NCBI RefSeq assembly: GCF_002001165.1
Contig: NZ_MUNQ01000009.1
Span: forward strand, 248,001-312,000
DNA: 64,000 nt
Source of the DNA: Rhodanobacter sp. C05
Lineage (GTDB): Bacteria; Pseudomonadota; Gammaproteobacteria; Xanthomonadales; Rhodanobacteraceae
Direction: 5' to 3'
The notes under the pieces are model-generated. The model was not told where the DNA came from. It saw nothing but the letters and a program-made list of their open reading frames with translations, and ran no database searches. Of the stretch, positions 28,266 through 37,660 are shown one piece after another. Made by a program: the position numbers and the translations under genes. Every line of letters starts with the position of its first letter. The stretch's first letter is position 1.

Positions 28266-28345
28266 GAAGCGGGGGTGCCCGGTGTTTGCCGGGCTGAGAG
28301 AGTCCCTTGGAACCTGATCCGGTCAGTACCGGCGTAGGGAGCTTG
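28266..28345 (+). promoter_or_regulatory. TPP riboswitch (THI-box)
   Basis: The conserved THI-box core is present in order: GGGGGTGCCC, the P3 hairpin CCGGTGTTTGCCGG, GCTGAGAGAGTCCC, TTGGAACCTGATCCGG and TCAGTACCGGCGTAGGGA. AAGC (28267-28270) pairs with GCTT (28341-28344) as P1. A GC-rich stem (CGTCCGTCCGGACG) follows near 28360 and could be part of the expression platform. It would shut off the TonB receptor and PnuC-like gene when thiamin diphosphate is plentiful. Confidence 0.93.
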
Positions 28346-28415
28346 CTGATCCAGCACGTCCGTCCGGACGTCCGGATCGCCGTCGCTTCGTCCGCATTGC
28401 AGAAGACGATTGACG

Positions 28416-30614
28416 ATGGCTCCACTCCGCATTTTCCACGCCCGCACTCCCCTGTTTCTTGCCTGCCTGTCACTTATGGCGATCGCCCATGCGCAGGACA
28501 ATGCCACCACGGCGAACACCGCCCAGGCACAAGCCACGCCGCTGGCGCCCGTCCACGTGCAAGCCCGCAGCACGCAGGGCTATCACGCCAGCAACACCGA
28601 ACTTGGCGGCCTCGGCAACGCGCCATTGCACGACACACCGGCCGCGGTCACCGTGATCACCCGTGACCAGCTCGACGACCGCCAGCCGCGCACGCTGAGC
28701 GAACTGGCCCATGCCGATGCGGCCCTCGGCGACAACTACGCGCCGGTCGGCTACTACCAGGACATCGCGATCCGCGGCTTCGCACTGGATCTGGCCAGCG
28801 GGTTCCGCTTCAACGATCTCAGCATGGCCGGCGAGCAGTACATGACGCTGGAAGACAAGCAGCAGGTGGAAATCCTCAAAGGTTTGGCCGGTCTGGAAGC
28901 AGGCGTGGTCGAGCCCGGCGGCCTGGTGAACTACGTCAGCAAGCGTCCGGCCGACGTGCACACCGCCACCGTCGGCACCGATTCGGAAGGCTCGCGTTAT
29001 GTGGCGCTCGATGTTGGTGCATGGCTGACGCCGGACTTCGGCGTGCGCGTGAATGCTGCGCACGAGGACATGAACTCCTACGTGCAGCATGCCGATGGCC
29101 GCCGCAACTTCGTGTCGCTGGCGGCCGACTGGAAGATCAGCTCGAACGCCACGCTGCAGCTGGACACCGATTACCAGACCAGCGGGCAGCGCTCGGTCTC
29201 CGGCTACCAGCTGCTCGGCGGCACGGTGATTCCACCCGACCCAAGCCGTACCCGCATGCTCGGCTTCGAGCCATGGCAGCAGCCGGTCGGCATCCACGCC
29301 AGCAACAGCACGCTGCGCTTCAACTACCAGTTCGATGACAACTGGCAGGCGCAGGTGTCGGCCGGCCACAGTCATGTGGTGATCGACGACAACGTCGCCT
29401 TCGCCTACGGCTGCGCGTACTCGCCGGACTGCGCCAGCGGTGCCACACCGGGCTGGTTCTTCGCCCCGAACGGCGACTACGACGTCTACGACTATCGCAG
29501 CCCCGACGACAACCGCGAGAACGACGAGCTGCATGCGGTACTCAAGGGCACCTTCGACACCGGCGCATTCACGCATGAGCTCAGTGTCGGCGCCAGCACG
29601 TTCCGTCGCACGCTCAACCAGCGCCCCTACGTCTACGACTACGTCGGCACCGCCAACATCGACGAGGTCAATCCGCCGTACTTCGCGCCGTCGCCGAACC
29701 AGCCCGGTCCGTCGGCACGCCGGCTGGACAGCTGGCAGCGCTCGCTGTTCGCACTCGATCGCATGCATCTCGGCTCGCAGTGGCAGCTGCTTGCCGGCGG
29801 TCGCTATGTGGCCTTGAATGAGAGCGCCTTCGACGACAGCGGCGCACTGCAACGCCACACCGCGGAGAACAAGCTGCTGCCGCAGGCAGCGGTGCTGTGG
29901 CAGCCGACTGCCGCACTGACGGCCTATGTCAGCTACGGCGAAAGCCTGTCACTGGGTGGCCAGGCGCCGTGGTGGGCATCCAACGGCAACGACGTGCTGG
30001 CGCCGCTGCTGGCGCGCCAGGCCGAAGCCGGCGTCAAGTACGAATGGAGCGATGCACTGAGCCTGCAGGCCGCGTTGTACCGCATCCATCAGCCGTACCA
30101 GTTCGCGCAACCGGACAACACCCCGGAAGGCTTCACCTTCGTGCAGCAGGGCAACGAGGTGCACACCGGCCTGGAACTCAATGCCGCCGGCCAGCTGAGC
30201 GACAACCTGCGCCTCACCGCCAGCGCCAACCTGATCCAGGCCCGCGCCGAGGACACCGGCACACCCAGTTACGAGGGCCACCAGATCGTCAACGTGCCGC
30301 GCCTGCGCACGTCGGTGTACCTGGATTACCGTCTGCCGTTCGCACCGGATCTCAGCCTGCTCGGCGGCTGGCGCTACAGCAGCTCCAACCCCGCCACACC
30401 GAACGGTCTGGTCAGCGTGCCGGCCTACAATGTGTTTGATACCGGCCTGCGTTACGTCACCGCATGGAACGGTCACGCGATGACCTGGCGATTCAACATC
30501 GACAACGTGTTCAACCATTTCTACTGGCGCGACACTGGCACCTCCGGCGGCGACAGCTATCTGTTCCCCGGTGCGCCACGGCTGGCACGTCTCTCCGTGA
30601 CCTTCGATCTCTGA
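28416..30614 (+). CDS. TonB-dependent receptor under TPP control, probably for thiamin
   Basis: 732 residues. Signal peptide ends near residue 25 (AIAHAQ). A plug domain (APLHDTPAAVTVITRDQLDD, GGLVNYVSKRP) and a beta barrel ending in the aromatic-terminal LARLSVTFDL follow, arranged like TonB-dependent siderophore receptors. The TPP riboswitch directly upstream and the PnuC-like gene overlapping its stop codon make thiamin or its phosphates the best-supported ligand; siderophore annotation from sequence alone would be misleading. Start at ATG 28416; a TTG six bases upstream is possible. Confidence 0.9.
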   Translation: MAPLRIFHARTPLFLACLSLMAIAHAQDNATTANTAQAQATPLAPVHVQARSTQGYHASNTELGGLGNAPLHDTPAAVTVITRDQLDDRQPRTLSELAHADAALGDNYAPVGYYQDIAIRGFALDLASGFRFNDLSMAGEQYMTLEDKQQVEILKGLAGLEAGVVEPGGLVNYVSKRPADVHTATVGTDSEGSRYVALDVGAWLTPDFGVRVNAAHEDMNSYVQHADGRRNFVSLAADWKISSNATLQLDTDYQTSGQRSVSGYQLLGGTVIPPDPSRTRMLGFEPWQQPVGIHASNSTLRFNYQFDDNWQAQVSAGHSHVVIDDNVAFAYGCAYSPDCASGATPGWFFAPNGDYDVYDYRSPDDNRENDELHAVLKGTFDTGAFTHELSVGASTFRRTLNQRPYVYDYVGTANIDEVNPPYFAPSPNQPGPSARRLDSWQRSLFALDRMHLGSQWQLLAGGRYVALNESAFDDSGALQRHTAENKLLPQAAVLWQPTAALTAYVSYGESLSLGGQAPWWASNGNDVLAPLLARQAEAGVKYEWSDALSLQAALYRIHQPYQFAQPDNTPEGFTFVQQGNEVHTGLELNAAGQLSDNLRLTASANLIQARAEDTGTPSYEGHQIVNVPRLRTSVYLDYRLPFAPDLSLLGGWRYSSSNPATPNGLVSVPAYNVFDTGLRYVTAWNGHAMTWRFNIDNVFNHFYWRDTGTSGGDSYLFPGAPRLARLSVTFDL

Positions 30615-31219
30615 TGTCCTGGATCGAACTCATCGGCGCCCTGATCAGCGCGTGGGCCGTCTGGCTTACCGCCAGGCGCAAGCCGTGGTGCTGGCCGATC
30701 GGCCTGCTGTCGGTGGCGATCTACACCTGGATCTTCGCCGACGCGAAGCTCTATTCCGATGCTCTGCTGCAGGTCGCATTCGGTGTGCTGATCGTCTACG
30801 GCTGGGTGCGCTGGCTGCAGAACCTGGGCGACGACGGTCTGGTCCAGGTCGCGCCGCTGCCGGCCGCGTCGGCCACCGCGCATCTGCTCGCTGGTGCCAT
30901 CGGCGCACTCGCGCTCGGCTTCGCCATGCACCGCTGGACCGACGCCGCCCTGCCCTGGCTGGACGCGGCGCTGACCGCCTTCAGCCTGGTCGCGCAATGG
31001 TGGCAGGCACGCCGGCACGTCGCCGCGTGGTGGCTGTGGATCGTGGTCGACGTGATCTACGTGGGCGAATACGTCTACAAGTCGCTGCTGATCACCTCAG
31101 TGCTGTATGCCGGCTTCATCGTGCTGGCGGTGATCGGGTTGCGCAGCTGGCGGCAAGCCAGTCGGCAGGCCCAGGCTGGCCATGAAACTGCTCGGACCGA
31201 TACCAATATTGGCGCCTGA
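30614..31219 (+). CDS. PnuC-family inner-membrane transporter (PnuT-like)
   Basis: 201 residues, about seven membrane segments rich in tryptophan (WAVWLTARRKPWCWPIG, WWLWIVVDVIYVGEYVYKSL), as in PnuC-type facilitators. Members called PnuT move thiamin. The ATG overlaps the TGA of the receptor gene (TGATG at 30612), so it is the second gene of the riboswitch-controlled operon. A longer open frame back to 30464 lies within the receptor gene and is rejected. No thiamin pyrophosphokinase gene is next to it. Confidence 0.9.
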   Translation: MSWIELIGALISAWAVWLTARRKPWCWPIGLLSVAIYTWIFADAKLYSDALLQVAFGVLIVYGWVRWLQNLGDDGLVQVAPLPAASATAHLLAGAIGALALGFAMHRWTDAALPWLDAALTAFSLVAQWWQARRHVAAWWLWIVVDVIYVGEYVYKSLLITSVLYAGFIVLAVIGLRSWRQASRQAQAGHETARTDTNIGA

Positions 31220-31278
31220 CCCGGCTATACATTTTCATTACGCAGGTTTGCTGCCATTGGCGCAAAATAAACGCCACG

Positions 31279-31887
31279 ATGAAAACTCCGCTCACCAGAC
31301 CGCGCCTTTTGTGCATCGCCATCCTGCTGCTGGCCGCGGCACCAGTGGCTGGTGCGCAGAGCATCTACAAATGCACCAAGGCCGGGCAAATCGAGTACAC
31401 CGATCATGCCTGCCGCAGCGGCAAAAGCGAGTTAATCCATCAGGCCAGCGACAGCGAAGTCATCGGCCAGTATCTGGATCTGGGCCAGGACGCCCAGGCG
31501 AAAAACTATGCGGATTCGCATCACCTCGAAACGCTCTACAAGGAGCTGCTCGACGCGCGTGAGCAGAAAATGCAAGCCGAGGCCCAGCAGCAGGCCAATT
31601 ACGAGAAGCAGCGCGATACGGAAGCGCGACAGCAGTCGCTCAGCGACGAGGCAGCTTATCGCGGCCGCCTGGAGGGCGAGAACGACGCCTTGCGTCAGCA
31701 GAATGCCCAGTACCTCGACCAGCAAGCCCAGCCCGTCTACGGCGATGCACTTCCCTACTGGGGCGCCATACCGCCGTACTGGAATCGTAGTCATGGCCAC
31801 GATCATGACCACGATCCACATCGTCCGCCGCCCAAGCCGGTTTTCCATCCGTGCGCAGCGCTTGCTGGTGGTCGAGTGCGCTGCTGA
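31279..31887 (+). CDS. DUF4124 domain periplasmic protein
   Basis: 202 residues. Signal peptide (ends PVAGAQ), then the DUF4124 pattern SIYKCTKAGQIEYTDHAC with its two cysteines, a long helical Gln/Glu/Ala-rich middle (coiled-coil-like, residues 85-150) and a His-Asp-rich tail (RSHGHDHDHDPHRPPP). The His-rich stretch may bind metal ions; this is an inference. It ends with a cysteine after a basic stretch. It is not clearly linked to the neighbouring operons. Confidence 0.8.
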   Translation: MKTPLTRPRLLCIAILLLAAAPVAGAQSIYKCTKAGQIEYTDHACRSGKSELIHQASDSEVIGQYLDLGQDAQAKNYADSHHLETLYKELLDAREQKMQAEAQQQANYEKQRDTEARQQSLSDEAAYRGRLEGENDALRQQNAQYLDQQAQPVYGDALPYWGAIPPYWNRSHGHDHDHDPHRPPPKPVFHPCAALAGGRVRC

Positions 31888-32094
31888 AGGTGAAATCCCT
31901 GGCAATGCTGGCCTGATCGGCGCTGTGACAACGTTTCAACACGATTGACATCGTTGGCTATGTCGAACAGCTTTCCCGCCACTCGCCTGAAACTCCAAGA
32001 TCTAGGTGATGCATCAACTCCTGCATATCCGGTATCGCGCTCAAAGCCTTGATTTCAAAGCTTCATGCGGATCTGTGTGGCCCTAATCCAGCCT

Positions 32095-32895
32095 TCACAT
32101 CAGTTCGCGCTTTACGTAACGTCTCCAGTCTTCGCAGAGAACCGTTGGTGAAATAGCCTGATCGGAGAGTTGGTAACTATTGCTTATTTGGCCAATCAAG
32201 CTCGGGTACTGCTTGAGAAAATCTGCAGAGGATCCGCTTAGTGCAAGAAGCAGACATGCCTCAGATCCGATAGCCATGCGTTCTCGATCGTCTTTGGCGC
32301 GAGGTTGATGCCTAGCCAACGTAAGTGCCGCATGCGTCGATTCATGAATGCCCACCATCGCTGCGAACCAAAGTGCTTCGTCGCCCTGACTAACCAGGCA
32401 CAGACTCATGTAATCGAGCCAGTAAAGTTTGCCCAAGTTAGCCGAGAACGCGTAGCGCTTTACCGCTTTGCCAGCACCAGTAAGCTTGATTGAAGCCGTC
32501 CCCTGTCTTGGCCAACCATAGGCTTCCGCAAGCACTGCATCCAATGCATCAGACAATTTGCGTTGTGCTCCGATCGAAGGTTCGCAATATGAAGGGCCTT
32601 GCACACGCAATTCAAATGCATTCGTCGATTTGTATCGGTAGAAGAAGCGTCGTCCATCGTCCTCTGGTGCAGAGGCGCCCGAGCCAGGCAGATAGGTACC
32701 AGAAACAGACCAAGTTATTCCTAGCCGATGAACTACGGTCGTATTAAAAGCGGTTTCTATCTCGAAGCCGCCCTCTCGTGCCTTGGAAACGACGTTAAAG
32801 GCTGAGTTTGGAGCTCGCACCGACATATGGCAGGCGGCCAGATGGAAAACAATAAAAGCGAGAGCCGGAAACCAGACTAATCGTGGAGCACGCAT
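32095..32895 (-). CDS. Lipoprotein with HExxH motif, unknown family
   Basis: 266 residues from MRAPRLVWFPALAFIVFHLAAC; C22 is a lipobox cysteine. Residues 184-188 are H-E-S-T-H, a zincin-type metal-binding motif in a helical context (FAAMVGIHESTHAALTLARH), with a possible third ligand in IGSEACLL about 30 residues later. I do not recognise the family. An upstream start at 32994 would overlap the neighbouring gene's 3' end. Base composition is lower in GC than the flanks, suggesting acquisition. The gene lies 56 bases downstream of a second lipoprotein gene. Confidence 0.72.
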   Translation of the reverse strand: MRAPRLVWFPALAFIVFHLAACHMSVRAPNSAFNVVSKAREGGFEIETAFNTTVVHRLGITWSVSGTYLPGSGASAPEDDGRRFFYRYKSTNAFELRVQGPSYCEPSIGAQRKLSDALDAVLAEAYGWPRQGTASIKLTGAGKAVKRYAFSANLGKLYWLDYMSLCLVSQGDEALWFAAMVGIHESTHAALTLARHQPRAKDDRERMAIGSEACLLLALSGSSADFLKQYPSLIGQISNSYQLSDQAISPTVLCEDWRRYVKRELM

Positions 32896-32951
32896 GCGTA
32901 AGTCCGAGGCTGGTAAGAACTGCCGCCACAACGGCGGCAGTTCGTTGCGCA

Positions 32952-33503
32952 TCAACGCTGGCATATCTCTCTTGTGCGGTACGGAGTCATACACTCCGCG
33001 CTGAAGGTGGCACTCGTTGATGCCTGTTGGACTCCCTGATACACCACAACTGTGCTCATGAAGTGGTCATTACCATCAGCCGGTATGCTTCCGTAACTGA
33101 GTTTCGCGCCGATACCCGCAGCTGATGGATACTGGTTCAGCCAGCTCTGAATCGCCGCAGGGTTCTGGAAGGTGAGCTTCGTACCCGATCTCACCCATGG
33201 AAAGGAAGACGAGGCAAGAATCGCACCATTGCTGTCACTGATGGTGAGTGCTGCGTTCCCCGTGGTCGCCAATGCAAAATCAGTTCCGGCAGTCTCGATA
33301 TAAAGATCTGCCGCGCTGATGGTCGCCTTCATCGTAGCCACGCTCCTCATCAGTGCAGGAGGCGGCCAGGCCCCTTTTACCGAAAGTTCTCCTTCGACTG
33401 GCTTGCCAACCTGCTTCTTTACTGTTGCACTCCAATCGCAACCCGTGAGGGCAAACATCGCGCCGGCAAGTGCAACGAATCCTAGAGCTTTACGAAGTTC
33501 CAT
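32952..33503 (-). CDS. Unknown lipoprotein, partner of the HExxH lipoprotein gene
   Basis: 183 residues. Signal peptide with lipobox ALTGC (C22). The rest is beta-rich with repeated Ala/Thr/Ser, e.g. TTGNAALTISDSNGAILASS, LSYGSIPADGNDHFMSTVVV. The ATG is preceded by AAGGAGGAAC, an excellent ribosome-binding site, and sets this start over the longer frame to 33632. It ends 56 bases before the HExxH lipoprotein gene on the same strand, so the two are probably one operon. No family recognised; base composition is again low-GC. Confidence 0.7.
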   Translation of the reverse strand: MELRKALGFVALAGAMFALTGCDWSATVKKQVGKPVEGELSVKGAWPPPALMRSVATMKATISAADLYIETAGTDFALATTGNAALTISDSNGAILASSSFPWVRSGTKLTFQNPAAIQSWLNQYPSAAGIGAKLSYGSIPADGNDHFMSTVVVYQGVQQASTSATFSAECMTPYRTREICQR

Positions 33504-33964
33504 GTCTGTTCCTCCTTGGATAGTGACAGCTAAGGCTTCGGCTGCATTGCACCGCACCGAAGCCGGCCCTTCTGCTGACACTGAATCAGCCGTCATCAGA
33601 ATCTTCGGCTTTAAGGAATACGACGTTGACAAGCTATGTCGGCGTCGATGACCAGCTCCTTTTTGACTTCGCCTTGATGGCGATCAACTTAACTCGCACG
33701 AAGCGCTGTCTGCACTAGAAGAAAAGCATCGATAAATGTACGAAGTCATCTTCTTCGCCAGTGGGTGTACGACGACACGCAGGCACTAACTGCGCTCGTA
33801 TCAATTGAGATTACACGCAAGGCAACTGGGGACAGCAATCAGGATCGAGGGCGAACGATTGACCTGGAACACGAGAGCGCTCCAAGTGCAGGTGTACCCA
33901 ACCAGCAGGACCCCATCGATCACATGGATCCGCCTGCCACTTCATGAGGATCGCTTCACTAAGG
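33504..33964. other. Low-GC gene-free stretch, possible coding debris
   Basis: About 460 bases between the lipoprotein operon and the dipeptidase gene, clearly less GC-rich than the flanking genes. On the plus strand short coding-like pieces in different frames follow each other: one ending SHEALSALEEKHR before TAA at 33732-33734, then a piece beginning MYEVIFFASG at 33736 and another at 33765 reading YDDTQALTALVSIEITRKAT. They may be remnants of one broken gene, but I cannot name it. Confidence 0.3.
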
Positions 33965-35308
33965 CTACTTAGTGACAGCAGCATCCAGCTGCCCGATCGT
34001 CGCCGACGATGGCGGCTCGCTTGCCTGCAGCCGCGTGGCCACCGCGGCGGCTTCACGCAGCACCCGCAGCATGTTCCCACCGGCCACCTTGCCGAGATCC
34101 TCATCGGTCCAGCCGCGTCGCGCCAGCTCCTTGAGCAGGGCGGGATACTTGTCGACGCTTTCCAGGCCCTGCGGCGTGTCGGGAATGCCGTCGAAATCCG
34201 AACCGATACCGACGCAGTCGATCCCTGCCACTTGGCGTACATGCTCGATGTGATCGGCAACCATCGCCAGCGTGACGACGGGCTTGGGATGCTTGTGGTC
34301 CCATTCGGCCAGTGCCGCCTTCGCCCGCTCGGGCTGACCGATGTAGAGGCCGGCGTAAGGTGGCGCGTTGTAGCGCGTCTGCTCGGCGGCACGATCAGCT
34401 TCCCAGCGCGCGCGCGCGGCCGACACATAGGACGGCGCAAAGGTCACCATGACGATGCCGTGGTTGCGCGCCACCATCTTCAGCACGTCGTCCGGCACGT
34501 CGCGCGGATGATCGTCCAGTGCGCGTGCACCGGAGTGCGAAAACATCACCGGCGCGACCGAGGCATCCAGCGCAGCGCGCATCGTATCCGGGGATACATG
34601 GCTGAGATCGACCAGCATGCCGAGGCGGTTCATCTCATGCACCACCGCGCGCCCGAACGGCGTCAGCCCATGATGCTTCGGCGCATCCGTCGCCGAATCG
34701 GCCCAGTCGTTGTCCAGCGTATGGGTCAGCGTCATGTAGCGCGCACCGACTGCATACATCTGGCGCAGCACCGGCAGCGAGTCGTCGATCTGGTGGCCAC
34801 CCTCGATGCCGATCAGCGACGCCACGCGGCCGGCCTTGAACGCCTGCATGATGTCGTCCGCCGAATACGCCATCTGCAGATCCTTCGGATAGCGCGCCAC
34901 CATGGTGTGCACGATATCGATCTGCTCGAGCGTCATCTTCACCGCCGCCGGACCGGTGATCGTCGGCGGAGTCCACACCGACCAGAACTGCGCACCGAGA
35001 TGACCTTTGTGCAGGCGCGGGATATCCGTCATCAGCGGCGATTGCATTTCACCGTCCTCCAGCTTCAGTGGAAGATTCGCGGCACTGCTACTGAGCTCCA
35101 CGCCTGCAGCATTGCCGAAACGCTCGCGGATTTCCCACGCCAGATCGTTGTGGCCATCGATCAACGGCGTCGTGGCGAGCACATGATCGACACGCGCAGC
35201 CAGAGCAGCATCGTCTGACCGGGCCGCCACCGCAGGCGACATGCACAGCGTGGCCATGATCGTTGCCAGGCCGACCATGGCCTGGGTCGAACGTCTGTTG
35301 ATCGTCAT
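33965..35308 (-). CDS. Membrane dipeptidase (M19 family), exported
   Basis: 447 residues. Signal peptide ends near residue 28 (PAVAA). M19 metal ligands are visible: DGHNDLAW (H-x-D), GIEGGHQI (Glu), DLSHVSPD and FSHSGARA (His). The catalytic-site region GIGSDFDGI is near the C-terminus. It hydrolyses dipeptides in the periplasm or on the outer face. A ribosome-binding site AGGAGAGAAAG precedes ATG 35308. An open frame to 35602 upstream is rejected. The phosphoesterase gene at 35700 is divergent. Confidence 0.92.
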   Translation of the reverse strand: MTINRRSTQAMVGLATIMATLCMSPAVAARSDDAALAARVDHVLATTPLIDGHNDLAWEIRERFGNAAGVELSSSAANLPLKLEDGEMQSPLMTDIPRLHKGHLGAQFWSVWTPPTITGPAAVKMTLEQIDIVHTMVARYPKDLQMAYSADDIMQAFKAGRVASLIGIEGGHQIDDSLPVLRQMYAVGARYMTLTHTLDNDWADSATDAPKHHGLTPFGRAVVHEMNRLGMLVDLSHVSPDTMRAALDASVAPVMFSHSGARALDDHPRDVPDDVLKMVARNHGIVMVTFAPSYVSAARARWEADRAAEQTRYNAPPYAGLYIGQPERAKAALAEWDHKHPKPVVTLAMVADHIEHVRQVAGIDCVGIGSDFDGIPDTPQGLESVDKYPALLKELARRGWTDEDLGKVAGGNMLRVLREAAAVATRLQASEPPSSATIGQLDAAVTK

Positions 35309-35699
35309 GCCTTTCTCTCCTGTTGTTCCGGATACGCAGCCATCGTTTCTTGCGAACCACCGCGAACTGCCACCCCAAAAGCACCATCCAATTGGCCATT
35401 CGAAGGTGTCCGACCCGGCAGTTGCCGAGCGGCAGTCGCCGTCAGCATTACATCCGGGTACATCGCAGCTTCTTGCTCCGGACGAAGCGGTACTCCTCGT
35501 TTCACTACAGCATTTGAAATAGACGTCTTTCAAGTGCCGAACTGTCTCGGAATGTTCATACCCGGGTGGTGAAATCCCCTTCGAGCCGCGCACTCCTGCC
35601 ATGGCTTGCCATAGCCACGAGGCGATTCATTGAATCTTGCTGCGCCCGGCCCTGTCCGGTCAGCCCTGTCCCCTGCATCCAACAACGGGAGTTCTCACA
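35309..35699. other. Intergenic region between divergent genes
   Basis: 390 bases between the dipeptidase gene (minus) and the phosphoesterase gene (plus). It should contain both promoters. Short open frames cross it on both strands, but I see no protein family, tRNA or strong hairpin. Confidence 0.4.
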
Positions 35700-37499
35700 A
35701 TGTTCCGTGCTCTTATGTTCCGCCCTCACCTGCTCCGCAAGACGCTGCTGTGCGCTTCGATCGCCGCGACGGGATGGGCATTCGCGGTTTCCGCCCAGAT
35801 GGCGCCATCTGCCAGCAAGGTTTCTTCCCTGGCTCAGGTGATCCCCGGACCGTTGCCACGGATGACGCCCCAGGATGCCGTACCTACTGCCACGCCAATC
35901 AAGCATCTGGTGGTCATCTTTGGCGAGAACCGTTCGTTCGATCATTATTTCGGTACCTACCCGGTAGCGCAGAACCCGCCGGGCGAGCCGGTCTTCACCG
36001 CGGCGCCATCGACACCGGCCGTGCAGGGCCTTACACCTGCCCTGTTGACGCAGAACCCGAACGCGACCAATCCGCTCAACGGCGTCAATGCGGTCAATCC
36101 GTTCCGGCTGGATCGCACGCAGGCCAACACCGAGGGCCAGAACCACTCCTACACACCTGAACAGCAGGCCTACGATAACGGCGTGACGGATCTGTTCCCC
36201 ACCTACACCGGCAACAACACCGTCAGCAGCACGGGCACCTTTGGTACCCACGGTCTGGTCATGGCCTATTTCGACGGCAACACCGTGACCGCAATGTGGA
36301 ATTACGCCCAGCATTTTGCGCTGAACGACAACGCGTATACCGACACCTACGGTCCATCCACACCGGGCGCGCTGGAAGTGGTCTCCGGCACCACCAACGG
36401 TGCCCAGGCGATCATCGGCACGGCTTCGACCATTCCAGACACCCAGGGCGGCCTGACCCTGATAGGCGACACCGATCCGGCCTACGACACCTGCTCGTCG
36501 ACCTCCAGCACGGCCCGGATGACCTCCAAGAACATCGGCGATCTGTTGAATGCCGACAATCTGACCTGGGGTGGCTTCATGGGCGGCTTTGACCTGACCG
36601 CCACCAACAGGAACGGCAGCACGGGCTGCGCACGCAGCACCTATTCAAGCGTGCTGGGTGCGACCAAGACCGACTACACCCCTCATCACAACTGGTTCCA
36701 GTACTACACATCCACGGCGAACTCGACTCACGCGCGCCCCAGCTCGATCGCCAAGATCGGCTATGCCGATCCAAAGGACAGCAGTGGCACGCCGGTACAC
36801 CACGAGTATGACGTCAACGATTTCTTCAGCGCCGTGTCGGCGGGCAACTTCCCGTCGGTGAGCTATCTGAAGGCGCCAGCGGTGGGCGATGCGCATCCGG
36901 GCAATTCCGATCCGCTGGACGAGCAGGAGTTTGTCGTCAAGGTCATCAATTTCCTGGAACAGCAGCCCGACTGGAAGAACACCGCCATCATCATCACCTA
37001 CGATGACTCCGATGGCTGGTATGACCATCGCTATGCGTCACCGACCACCGCGTCGTTCGACTCGACCACCAGGGAAGGTTCGGTCACCGGTGCCGACCAG
37101 CTCAATGGTCCGGGCATGTGCACCGGCCCCGATGCCAGCCCCGGCATCGGCGTCAACGGTGGTGTCGTCAACGGGCGCTGCGGTCCCGGCACACGCGTCC
37201 CGTTCCTGCTGATCTCGCCCTATGCCCGCGTCAACTACGTCGACGACACGCGCGTCAGCCAGTCCTCCGTCGTGCGTTTCATCGAGGACAACTGGCTCGG
37301 CAGCGAGCGTATTGGTCAAGGTTCGAATGACGCGACAGCTGGAAGCATCATGAACATGTTCGACTTCAACCGAAACCAGTTCGATATCGCCCGCCCGATC
37401 TTCCTGAACCCCGAGCTGGGCACCGTGACCCCCGCACCGATCGAACCCCAGCCGCAACAAGCAGCTCTGGTTGTCGCGCATTCCAACAAGGCCCTGTAA
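35700..37499 (+). CDS. Phospholipase C-like phosphoesterase, exported
   Basis: 599 residues. A signal peptide ends about residue 33 (AFAVSAQ). The phosphoesterase family (PF04185) signature opens with IKHLVVIFGENRSFDHYFGT, holding the conserved E-N pair; later motifs are FALNDNAYTDTYGPSTPG, ITYDDSDGWYDHR and GTRVPFLLISPYARVNYVDD. Family members are phospholipases C and acid phosphatases. The closing segment IFLNPELGTVTPAPIEPQ is lineage-specific. The di-haem peroxidase gene follows on the same strand. ATG 35715 is an alternative start. Confidence 0.88.
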   Translation: MFRALMFRPHLLRKTLLCASIAATGWAFAVSAQMAPSASKVSSLAQVIPGPLPRMTPQDAVPTATPIKHLVVIFGENRSFDHYFGTYPVAQNPPGEPVFTAAPSTPAVQGLTPALLTQNPNATNPLNGVNAVNPFRLDRTQANTEGQNHSYTPEQQAYDNGVTDLFPTYTGNNTVSSTGTFGTHGLVMAYFDGNTVTAMWNYAQHFALNDNAYTDTYGPSTPGALEVVSGTTNGAQAIIGTASTIPDTQGGLTLIGDTDPAYDTCSSTSSTARMTSKNIGDLLNADNLTWGGFMGGFDLTATNRNGSTGCARSTYSSVLGATKTDYTPHHNWFQYYTSTANSTHARPSSIAKIGYADPKDSSGTPVHHEYDVNDFFSAVSAGNFPSVSYLKAPAVGDAHPGNSDPLDEQEFVVKVINFLEQQPDWKNTAIIITYDDSDGWYDHRYASPTTASFDSTTREGSVTGADQLNGPGMCTGPDASPGIGVNGGVVNGRCGPGTRVPFLLISPYARVNYVDDTRVSQSSVVRFIEDNWLGSERIGQGSNDATAGSIMNMFDFNRNQFDIARPIFLNPELGTVTPAPIEPQPQQAALVVAHSNKAL

Positions 37500-37660
37500 G
37501 TCACCACGACTGGCAACATCCCTGCTCCGTCTGCCCGCCAGTCGGGCAGGGATGCTTCAGGCGCCACAGGACGGTTGTCTGATTGTCGCCGTACTTGCAG
37601 ATGAAGGAATCCATGCAGATTCCTTTTCGACAAACCCATTGAAGTAACGGATTCACGCTC

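Noticed and set aside
28470..29858. Minus-strand frame of 462 codons inside the TPP-controlled receptor
   Set aside because: Antisense shadow of the receptor, which has signal peptide, plug and barrel features.
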